Source of the DNA: Meandrina meandrites
Taxonomy: Eukaryota > Cnidaria > Anthozoa > Scleractinia > Meandrinidae
Assembly: GCA_963693305.1 (NCBI GenBank)
Contig: OY855908.1
Span: 8,655,001 to 8,719,000, forward strand
Length of the DNA: 64,000 nucleotides
Direction: 5' to 3'
Shown: piece by piece, positions 55,489 to 64,000 of the stretch
How the letters are laid out: each line of letters begins with the position of its first letter
How positions within the stretch are numbered: position 1 is the first letter of the stretch
Translations under genes and position numbers: made by a program
Notes under the pieces: generated by a model
Databases searched by the model: none
Seen by the model: only the letters and a program-made list of their open reading frames with translations
Told to the model about the DNA's origin: nothing

Positions 55489-56541
55489 AAATGTACAATC
55501 TGAAACGGTTTCTATAAATAATGTTAAATTTCAACATTATAGGCTGAATATTTAACAAGGTTAAGAGAAAGTTCAACAAAACTGTGGCATAAACAAGACT
55601 GGCCAACGTTAAATTATGTGATAAGTTGGCATATACATTAAACCCGGCCTGTTTAGAAGGTCGATATACTTTGTATCTTGCCAGTTACGTAAATATTTCT
55701 AATAAATCGCTCAAATCTTGTATAAATTTTATCACACATCGCCTAATTTACGAGTGAAAAAGTCATCCTTTGTGCGAGAAATTTATACATTTGAGTTTCT
55801 GTCACTATTTCGGGCTTAGGGCGTGAATAAAATATACACTTAATAAACTACAACTCCCGGTCCGGCTGACAGAATCTATTTAAAACTCAAACGTACTCAT
55901 CAATCGATCTATCACCTCCATTCCACCTCTTGATTGCCAGCCTTGTGGAATTTCAAGTTAATTTACGGTCCAACATCAACTTCGGCAATTCCTTTAATTG
56001 CCGTGAGTAACAACACGAGGAATATTTAACTGGCAATAACCTCGTTTCAATTACAAAAGAAGATCTAAATACAACTCCACAAGTCGGCCATTTTGCAAGG
56101 AGGACTACGTTGGCACGACTAATGTAAGAATGTCTATATCTTCGGACCAATCAACGTGGGTGTTATATCAGTATAAACCAGGGTGTTCTCCGGGCCCAGC
56201 AGCCATCTTAACAGCGGAGTAGACCCTGGGAACGAGGTTGTCAAAAACATGTCAAAAACTTTGTCGGTGGCTTCGGTTCGAGGCGCTTGACTTTAATTAA
56301 TCGGCCAATAATCGGCCTTTGAGTCTCTGAGTTGTTGTTTAACAACTGACCCAGAATTTGTTGTCGCTTGAACATCAGGGGAAACTATAAAAATACATTT
56401 TCCACCTCTTTTTTAAATCATCATAAAATTTTAATATTTGCTATTCAAGAAGGAGCAAACAAACTATCCAAACTAGTTTTGTTGGTACTCAGAGAGCTGT
56501 AACACATTAATATTTACAAGCGTTGTGATTGGCATAGGCCG

Positions 56542-57516
56542 ATGTCGCACTATCACGCAAGGCAAATGTCAGAAATGATGGCTCATCGCAACACTCCTGG
56601 CCCTCTCGACTCATGTCCTGAGGCTTACTCTCGTTCGTTTCAATGTTTTTTGGCGTCAGCAAACCAAGAGAACTCCATTTTGCAATGCATTGAACAGCAC
56701 ATCGTTCCTGTTGTCAACAAAGGAATTCGTGAGCTTCTTAACCAATCATCAGAGAAGTCGCCTTTTCGTGTTCTCAGTGTTGGAAGCGGAGAGGGCAAAA
56801 ATGACATCAACTTTCTAAAAGCCTTGAATGAGAATATTCGTCGCGCAGAAGGAGAAACAGTGTCATTGTTCAATCGAGTAATTGAACCAGAGGAGGCAAG
56901 GCTGGCTTCATTTCGTGAAAAAGCTGAGAATCTACCGAAGCAATTAAAGAAACCAGCAAATATTGACTTTGAATGGGTTCCGATGACATTTCAAGAGTAT
57001 ACGTGCCAAAAAAAGGCAGAGGACATTAAATTTGATATGGTGCATTTCATACACAGCATCTATTACCTCGGAATAGAAGATGCACTTGTTCACTGCTACT
57101 AGAAAGAGCTTGGAAAAGAAGGTATCATAATATCTATCACTCAAGGCGAAGAAAACCCTATGATGAGGTTCGCGAGCAAATTTCCCGAGCTACGCAGCCC
57201 TTCAATTCCTAGGAACAGGGATGTTGTTGCTGTAGCGACGCAGAGAGGATGGAAATATTTCGTGTGTCCGGGTGATTCTAACAACATTGATATAACCAAC
57301 ATTTTTAATAATTCGTCGCGCGAGGGATGTTATCTCTTGGATTTTTTGACGACTAGAGTAGATGTTCGACAAAACGAGGAACAGGAGACATTTGAGAAAG
57401 TCTTAAAGTTTTGGGAAGAACAATCGTTTGTTAACGAGCATGGAAGAAGAATTGTGGAACTCAAGGACAATGCGGTTATCATTGTAAAAGGATTTTGTGG
57501 TGAAGTGTCCAACTAA
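56542..57516 (+). pseudogene. Histamine N-methyltransferase-like gene, copy 1, nonsense codon at 187
   Basis: Same start (MSHYHARQMSEMM) and frame as the intact copy at 59965, but codon 187 is TAG (57100-57102) where the other copy has GAG (Glu). After it the frame is fully open to the shared stop at 57514-57516. Other differences are few (Glu/Asp at 117, Arg/Lys and Ile/Leu further on), so inactivation is recent. The truncated product of 186 aa keeps the SAM-binding glycine motif (VLSVGSGEG, 77-85) but loses the C-terminal third. It could still be expressed as a truncated protein, or the TAG could be a polymorphism. Confidence 0.88.
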
Positions 57517-57552
57517 TGAAGACAACGAAGTAAATGGCTGACGTCGCCACGG

Positions 57553-57970
57553 CAGGGAGCACAGGAGCCAAATTTGACCTTTGTAAATATTTTGAAATTA
57601 AAATAGATGTTCAATCTGCATCGTGGCGCTTGTCTTACGTTCATTTTTCCGTACGTTATGCAAACCCCTTTTCGTTCTTTGCCTGAACGGCATTGAACGG
57701 AATGCGTAAGCTTTTCCGAGCGAGGAAAGAAGTGGCGCCCACAGTCAGTCGGTCTGCGGCTACGTCCAGAGCAAGACGATACCGTAAACTTTTCCGAGCA
57801 AGGAACGAAGTGGTGCCCACAGTCAGTCGGTCTGCGGCTACGCCTAGAGCAACACGATACCGGACGTCGCGTAAACAAAACGATCGGATAAGGGGAGAAG
57901 CTGTAAAACATGCGCCACGATATAGCATTTTAATATTCACAAAGGTCAAATTTGGCTCCTGTGTTCCCTG
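57553..57970. mobile_element. MITE at the 3' end of methyltransferase copy 1
   Basis: Inverted ends CAGGGAGCACAGGAGCCAAA, continuing TTTGACCTTTGT, and their complement at 57935-57970. Internal tandem duplication of about 75 bp (57709-57783 and 57784-57860) with units starting AGCTTTTCCGAGC or AACTTTTCCGAGC. hAT-like CAGGG ends, no matching target duplication seen. Begins 37 bp after the stop codon. Confidence 0.72.
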
Positions 57971-59964
57971 TGACGTTGCTTGATCGATGAGAATTCAGTT
58001 TATTTCTTTTTTTAATAGTTGTGATATCACGTTTTTTGGCTCACTTCAGTGACAAATTCTGAATAATCCCGTATCTCTGTTTTAACTTGGGCAACACACG
58101 CTGGCCGCAGAAAGTACGGGATCTATTGCAGTTATTGAAATCTTCAGAGACGCAACAAACGGAACTCTGCTCCAACAGTAGACTTTACTTCTAAGAATAT
58201 AACCAAAGAATATTTTACAATGCAGTTCTATTTAAGCGCAAGCTTGTGACGCGATACAAATTACATCATGAAAGAAAACGCTATTTTCGAAAACATAAAC
58301 AAACGTTTCTAAGGTCCATTGGCTAACGTTAGTCCTAGCTCTAAAACATTGATTACTTTCAAGAACTCACGGGTGCTTTACAGCTTTTTGCAGGTTACAA
58401 ACATTTTTTAACGCGCTAATTACAGTTGTGATTTTATGGCTAGGAAACAAAACAACAGATAACAGTTATGGTTAATGAACTTAAGCATTAATCTGTCAAA
58501 GCAATATTTCTACGGTAGATTTTCTATTTTATAACAGCAAAGCGAATAAACAAAATTAAATCACAGGCGGCCAAGACGTTGTATTCGATTTTGGCGATTA
58601 CGTTATGTCTTCACAATGTATGAGAATACTTTGAACATTGCTCTAAATAGAAGTTGTATTAAGAATTGAATAAAATTGTCTTACACTATGTTTGTCTTAC
58701 ATTATTTTGACATTTCTGTGCTCCAGGATTGGTTTTAAAGCACACCTCAAAAAAAAAAAAAAAATGAGGCAGGCTATTGTTTAAGCACAATTACACCGAA
58801 CGATTATCGATCCCGAACAATTCCCTTGGGATTGCTAACAGCTTTCTTTCTACTACATAGAGTCTAATGCGCATGCGCATTAGACTCAAAAATGTACAAT
58901 CTGAAACGGTTTCTATAAATAATGTTAAATTTCAACATTATAGGCTGAATATTTAACAAGGTTTAGAGAAAGTTCAACAAAACTGTGCATAAACAGGACT
59001 GGCCAACGTTAAATTATGTGATAAGTTGGCATGTACATTAAACCCGGCCTGTTTAGAAGGTCGATATACTTTGTATCTTGCCAGTTACGTAAATATTTCT
59101 AATAAATCGCTCAAATCTTGTATAAATTTTATCACAGATCGCCTAATTTACGAGTGAAAAAGTCATCCTTTGTGCGAGAAATTTATACATTTGGGTTTCT
59201 GTCACTATTTCGGGCTTAGGGTAATAAAATATACACTTAATAAACTACAACTCCCGGTCCGGCTGAAAGAATCTATTTAAAACTCAAACGTACTCATCAA
59301 TCGATCTATCACCTCCATTCCACCTCTTGATTACGAGCCTTGTGGAATTTCAAGTTAATTTACGGTCCAACATCAACTTCGGCAATTCCTTTAATTGCCG
59401 TGAGTAACAACACGAGGAATATTTAACTGGCAATAACTTCGTTTCAATTACAAAAGAAAATCTAAATACAACTCCACAAGTCGGCCATTTTGCAAGGAGG
59501 ACTACATTGGCACGACTAATGTAAGAATGTCTATATCTTCGGGCCAATCAACGTGGGTGTTATATCAGTATAAACCAGGGTCATGTTCTCCGGGCCCAGC
59601 AGCCATCTTAACAGCGGAGTAAACCCTGGGAACGAGGTTGTCAAAAACTTGTCAAAAACATGTCAAAAACTTTGTCGGGTGGCTTCGGTTCGAGGCGCTT
59701 GACTTTAATTAATCGGCCAATAATCGGCCTTCGAGTCTCTGAGTTGTTGTTTAACAACTGACCCAGAATTTGTTGTCGCTTGAACATCAGGGGAAACTAT
59801 AAAAATACATTTTCTACCTCTTTTTTAAATCATCATAAAATTTTAATATTTGCTATTCAAGAAGGAGCAAACAAACTATCCAAACTAGTTTTGTTGGTAC
59901 TCAGAGAGCTGTAACACATTAATATTTACAAGCGTTGTGATGTAGTTGTGAATGGCATAGGCCG

Positions 59965-60939
59965 ATGTCGCACTATCACGCAAGGCAAATGTCAGAAATG
60001 ATGGCTCATCGCAACACTCCTGGCCCTCTCGACTCATGTCCTGAGGCTTACTCTCGTTCGTTTCAATGTTTTTTGGCGTCAGCAAACCAAGAGAACTCCA
60101 TTTTGCAATGCATTGAACAGCACATCGTTCCTGTTGTCAACAAAGGAATTCGTGAGCTTCTTAACCAATCATCAGAGAAGTCGCCTTTTCGTGTTCTCAG
60201 TGTTGGAAGCGGAGAGGGCAAAAATGACATCAACTTTCTAAAAGCCTTGAATGAGAATATTCGTCGCGCAGAAGGAGAGACAGTGTCATTGTTCAATCGA
60301 GTAATTGAACCAGACGAGGCAAGGCTGGCTTCATTTCGTGAAAAAGCTGAGAATCTACCGAAGCAATTAAAGAAACCAGCAAATATTGACTTTGAATGGG
60401 TTCCGATGACATTTCAAGAGTATACGTGCCAAAAAAAAGCAGAGGACATTAAATTTGATATGGTGCATTTCATACACAGCATCTATTACCTCGGAATAGA
60501 AGATGCACTTGTTCACTGCTACGAGAAAGAGCTTGGAAAAGAAGGCATCATAATATCTATCACTCAAGGCGAAGAAAACCCTATGATGAGGTTCGCGAGC
60601 AAATTTCCCGAGCTACGCAGCCCTTCAATTCCTAGGAACAGGGATGTTGTTGCTGTAGCGACGCAGAAAGGATGGAAATATTTCGTGTGTCCGGGTGATT
60701 CTAACAACCTTGATATAACCAACATTTTTAATAATTCGTCGCGCGAGGGATGTTATCTCTTGGATTTTTTGACGACTAGAGTAGATGTTCGACAAAACGA
60801 GGAACAGGAGACATTTGAGAAAGTCTTAAAGTTTTGGGAAGAACAATCGTTTGTTAACGAGCATGGAAGAAGAATTGTGGAACTCAAGGACAATGCGGTT
60901 ATCATTGTAAAAGGATTTTGTGGTGAAGTGTCCAACTAA
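59965..60939 (+). CDS. Histamine N-methyltransferase-like SAM-dependent methyltransferase, intact copy 2
   Basis: Single-exon gene for 324 aa. Predicted soluble enzyme transferring a methyl group from SAM to a small amine such as histamine. Family members are near 290-300 aa. The SAM-binding motif I is VLSVGSGEGKND (about 77-88); FEWVPMTFQEY (about 143-153) and FDMVHFIHSIYYL (about 164-176) match the HNMT core, followed by GIIISITQGEENPMM and a C-terminal block ending VIIVKGFCGEVSN. No signal peptide or TM. The start is the first in-frame ATG and is conserved in the duplicate. It differs from copy 1 at codon 187 (GAG, functional). No introns within the CDS, but the shared 5' and 3' flanks show DNA-level duplication rather than retrocopying of this pair. 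Substrate is uncertain: carnosine or other amines remain possible. Confidence 0.85.
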   Translation: MSHYHARQMSEMMAHRNTPGPLDSCPEAYSRSFQCFLASANQENSILQCIEQHIVPVVNKGIRELLNQSSEKSPFRVLSVGSGEGKNDINFLKALNENIRRAEGETVSLFNRVIEPDEARLASFREKAENLPKQLKKPANIDFEWVPMTFQEYTCQKKAEDIKFDMVHFIHSIYYLGIEDALVHCYEKELGKEGIIISITQGEENPMMRFASKFPELRSPSIPRNRDVVAVATQKGWKYFVCPGDSNNLDITNIFNNSSREGCYLLDFLTTRVDVRQNEEQETFEKVLKFWEEQSFVNEHGRRIVELKDNAVIIVKGFCGEVSN

Positions 60940-60975
60940 TGAAGACAACGAAGTAAATGGCTGACGTCGCCACGG

Positions 60976-61393
60976 CAGGGAGCACAGGAGCCAAATTTGA
61001 CCTTTGTAAATATTTTGAAATTAAAATAGATGTTCAATCTGCATCGTGGCGCTTGTCTTACGTTCATTTTTCCGTACGTTATGCAAACCCCTTTTCGTTC
61101 TTTGCCTGAACGGCATTGAACGGAATGCGTAAGCTTTTCCGAGCGAGGAAAGAAGTGGCGCCCACAGTCAGTCGGTCTGCGGCTACGTCCAGAGCAAGAC
61201 GATACCGTAAACTTTTCCGAGCAAGGAACGAAGTGGTGCCCACAGTCAGTCGGTCTGCGGCTACGCCTAGAGCAACACGATACCGGACGTCGCGTAAACA
61301 AAACGATCGGATAAGGGGAGAAGCTGTAAAACATGCGCCACGATATAGCATTTTAATATTCACAAAGGTCAAATTTGGCTCCTGTGTTCCCTG
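60976..61393. mobile_element. MITE at the 3' end of methyltransferase copy 2
   Basis: The same element as at 57553-57970, at the same position relative to the stop codon, so it was present before the segmental duplication. Contains the same 75-bp internal tandem duplication. Confidence 0.72.
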
Positions 61394-62540
61394 TGACGTT
61401 GCTTGATCGATGAGAATTCAGTTTATTTCTTTTTTTAATAGTTGTGATATCACGTTTTTTGGCTCACTTCAGTGACAAATTCTGAATAATCCCGTATCTC
61501 TGTTTTAACTTGGGCAACACACGCTGGCCGCAGAAAGTACGGGATCTATTGCAGTTATTGAAATCTTCAGAGACGCAACAAACGGACCTCTGTTCCAACA
61601 GTAGACTTTACTTCCAAGAATATAACCAAAGAATATTTTACAATGCAGTTCTATTTAAGCGCAAGCTTGTGACGCGATACAAATTACATCATGAAAGAAA
61701 ACGCTATTTTCGAAAACATAAACAAACGTTTCTAAGGTCCATTGGCTAACGTTAGTCCTAGCTCTAAAACATTGATTACTTTCAAGAACTCACGGGTGCT
61801 TTACAGCGTTTTGCAGGTTACAAACATTTTTTAACGCGCTAATTACAGTTGTGATTTTATGGCTAGGAAACAAAACAACAGATAACAGTTATGGTTAATG
61901 AACTTAAGCATTAATCTGTCAAAGCAATATTTCTACGTTAGATTTTCTATTTTATAACAGCAAAGCGAATAAACAAAATTAAATCACAGGCGGCCAAGAC
62001 GTTGTATTCGATTTTGGCGATTACGTTATGTCTTCACAATGTATGAGAATACTTTGAACATTGCTCGAAACAAATTTCGAATTTCCCACTGAATTCCACT
62101 GAATCGCTTAAAGACGATTTTACAAAATGGCTGCACGTGAGAATTTGCCTATACCTTGTGAACTTTGAAATTCATTTTCTAAGACTCTGATAAGAAGTTG
62201 TTGTCGGTGTTATCAGGGATTATTACTTACATCTTTACCTTTTATTTAGGGTAGAAAATAACGCAATAGGATTTAAATTATTCTGGTACTCGATTTTTGT
62301 CCAACTTAAATAAATATTACTCGTCGACGTCCTGGTGGATTCCGTCTTAAAAGCTATCAGTAAAATAAGCATTTCTCCTCGTCTTTAAAGAACCCCTTCG
62401 GTAGATTGGCAAGATAGAGCAGACACAGTGGTGAAGACCGAGGCTAGTGCCAATTCTGTGATTTACATTTTCGTGTCATTTGACTGTGATATGAACCGAA
62501 TTACTATTGTTCATTTTGTTTTAACCATCATATCAACGAC

Positions 62541-63106
62541 GTGTGTAAAAAAGCAAGTCAAAGGATTGGAGTCCTTATGAGACTGAAAAACCTGATACCA
62601 ACAGAAGCAAAGCTGCAATTTTACCGCACTTAACTTACTGTCACCTCACATGGCACTTCTGCAAGGCTAGCGACAGAAGAAAGCTTGAGCGTATACAGGA
62701 AAGAGGACTCAGGGCAGTATTTAAGGATAAACATTCTTGCTACGAGAAACTACTGGCAAAAGCAGACATACCATCGTTGTACAACAGACGATTACAGGAC
62801 ATTGCCATCTTCATGTATAAGATTAAGCATAACTTGTTGCCACAGGGACTTTGCAATCGTTTCCTGTTAGATCACGGCTCATATAACTTAAGAAAACGGG
62901 AATTTGTTATACCACGATTCTCCTCGGTAACTTACGGAAAACACTCTCTTCGTTACCTAGGGCCCAAACTGTGGAACGATCTTGCTTATAGAATTAGAAA
63001 TGCCCCCTCTCTAAAACAATTTAAGAACATTATACGCAATCAGGACCTCACTGCCCTAGCTGCAAATGTTAGTGACTGTCGAGGCTGCAACTTATGCCAA
63101 GAATGA
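62541..63106 (+). pseudogene. CR1-like LINE, decayed 3' end of the reverse transcriptase ORF
   Basis: Frame fragments read KASQRIGVLMRLKNLIPTEA (about 62550-62610) then, after frameshifts, SLYNRRLQDIAIFMYKIKHN, RFSSVTYGKHSLRYLGPKLW, ending in CRGCNLCQE and a stop at 63106. The YLGPKLWN...LKQFKN block is typical of the C-terminal region of CR1/jockey-clade LINEs. At least two frame breaks lie between 62600 and 62777. Only the extreme 3' end is present. Confidence 0.78.
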
Positions 63107-63419
63107 CTGGCCGTTTATAGATAATTTTTATAAATGATTTGACTATTTTTAATATTTTTAATGTAGTTTTGAGATACACAATTTTTAACATATTTGGCCG
63201 TTTATAGATAATTTTTACAAATGATTTACATAATTTTAATATTTTAATGTAGTTTAGGATACACAATTTTAATATATTTGTAGCTTTTAGTTAAGTTAAT
63301 ATATGTGCCAGTTTTTGTAGTATTCATAATAAGTGAATGGTTTTAATAAGTTAGTTACGTGTCCACAATTAGTAGAGGGGACTTTTCCCCTCAGCTACTC
63401 CTTTTGACACATTAATGAA

Positions 63420-63460
<41 letters not shown>
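63107..63460 (+). repeat. LINE 3' UTR with internal duplication and (ATT)n tail
   Basis: Two copies of a roughly 80-bp AT-rich unit (TGGCCGTTTATAGATAATTT at 63109 and 63195) followed by (TTA)n at 63419-63459. A short microsatellite end is usual for CR1-type LINEs. Confidence 0.7.
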
Positions 63461-63632
63461 AAGTGAAACCGGTAAAAACAATATATAATTATATGTCCCA
63501 TAGAAAACTGGTAAATGTGAAAATAGATTAGTGTGTATCAATCAGATCAATCTGCAGCTTACTTTCATAAGCAAATGCCTACATTGTGCAGTTCCAGAAA
63601 ATATCCATACCCACCCCAAGGATGAAGGTTAA

Positions 63633-63919
63633 GTCTACATAAGAGCCTAGTGGCCCATCAGGCCAGAGCTTATCCCGGCTTCCGTAGCATGAAGCGACTA
63701 GGAGTATTTCTACTCCCCCCTGGATGGGATGCTAGTCCATCCCAGGGTAACCCCAAGCAGTAAATTCGCCGCTACCCATTTATACACCTGGGTGGAGAGA
63801 AGCACTATGAGAGTAAAGTGTCTTGCCCAAGAACATAATGCAATGCCCCGGCCAGGGCTCGAACTCGGACCGTTGATCCGTAGTCCAGCACACTAACCAT
63901 TAGGCCACCGCGCCTCCCA
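63633..63919 (-). mobile_element. tRNA-derived SINE (family 3)
   Basis: On the minus strand: head GGAGGCGCGGTGGCCTAATG and GTTAGTGTGC (A box), GAGTTCGAGCCCTGGCCGGG (B box), body CTTGGGCAAGACACTTTACT and CACCCAGGTGTATAAATGGG, end ...CTAGTCGCTTCATGC. Better preserved than the copy at 45228-45515. Confidence 0.8.
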
Positions 63920-64000
63920 CGAGGATGGTCATTGGAAATTCCGAGGGGGATGGGGGTCTCAATAGCATAAATTTTTAAAAGAAAGTGTGAAGCTGAACTG

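Larger units (their letters stand above)
55363..58645 (+). repeat. Tandem segmental duplication, unit 1
   Basis: From ATGAGGCAGGCTATTG to ACTTTGAACATTGCTC the sequence matches 58764-62068 almost base for base, including promoter region, coding sequence, 3' MITE and downstream sequence. Small indels account for an offset that drifts from 3,401 to 3,423 bp. Confidence 0.92.
58764..62068 (+). repeat. Tandem segmental duplication, unit 2
   Basis: Second copy of 55363-58645. Immediately to its left is a 16-18 base A-run (58749-58766) that replaces the left half of the palindrome-ending repeat present in unit 1. Confidence 0.92.

Noticed and set aside
57513..57983. Overlapping frames of about 97-132 codons on both strands after the methyltransferase gene (also at 60936-61406)
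   Set aside because: They lie inside the MITE and its 75-bp tandem duplication. The repeated amino-acid blocks reflect DNA repeats, not a protein.
56542..60939. Methyltransferase pair as processed retrocopies
   Set aside because: The CDS lacks introns, but the two units share kilobases of 5' and 3' flanking DNA including a MITE, which needs DNA-level duplication.

Overview
The window is eukaryotic, and almost certainly from a cnidarian, most likely a stony coral or another anthozoan. This is inferred from several things together: small symmetric phase-1 exons encoding secreted modular proteins (TSP1, vWA, EGF, ZP); AT-rich introns full of MITEs; tRNA-derived SINEs; Penelope-like, BEL/Pao, CR1-like and Crypton-type elements. 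There are no operons, bacterial genes or CRISPR arrays. The species cannot be read from the sequence alone. Layout from left to right. (1) 1-8.6 kb, minus strand: the 5' part of a secreted multi-TSP1 (thrombospondin type 1 repeat, TSR) gene, called gene A, which runs off the left edge. Its introns hold a hAT-like MITE, a Penelope remnant, a TA-flanked MITE, a SINE fragment and two TTAA-flanked MITEs. (2) 8.6-25.7 kb: a long divergent intergenic region with a minisatellite, a broken Crypton-type tyrosine-recombinase gene, nested MITEs, a Penelope-like element interrupted by another MITE, and a compact BEL/Pao-like LTR element with nearly identical LTRs and a 5-bp target duplication. (3) 25.7-36.1 kb, plus strand: gene B, a head-to-head paralogue of gene A with the same exon order (signal peptide, 18-bp microexon, TSR types a, b, c, d, then type e). 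In gene B the type e TSR is amplified to 13 copies by nested tandem duplication and followed by a vWA domain with an intact MIDAS. (4) 36.2-42.6 kb: repeats and MITEs with no recognised gene. (5) 42.6-45.2 kb, plus strand: a three-exon gene for a small secreted four-cysteine peptide. (6) 47.2-53.1 kb, minus strand: a nine-exon gene for a membrane-anchored ZP protein (signal peptide, PAN-like module, three EGFs, ZP domain, furin-type site, TM), which reads in frame over 578 codons. A broken copy of its last exon lies upstream at 54.8-55.0 kb. (7) 55.4-62.1 kb: two tandem copies of a roughly 3.3-kb segment, each carrying a single-exon gene for a histamine-N-methyltransferase-like protein. The first has one nonsense codon and the second is intact (324 aa). 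(8) 62.5-64 kb: a decayed LINE 3' end and a SINE. Working together: the two TSR genes and the ZP gene all encode extracellular adhesive or matrix-type proteins. The TSR+vWA architecture resembles the coadhesin-like proteins reported from coral skeletal organic matrix, and ZP proteins are reported from the same matrix. A role in extracellular or skeletal matrix is therefore a reasonable hypothesis, but it is inference. All exon boundaries were set by hand from GT/AG sites, phase and paralogue comparison, without transcript data.
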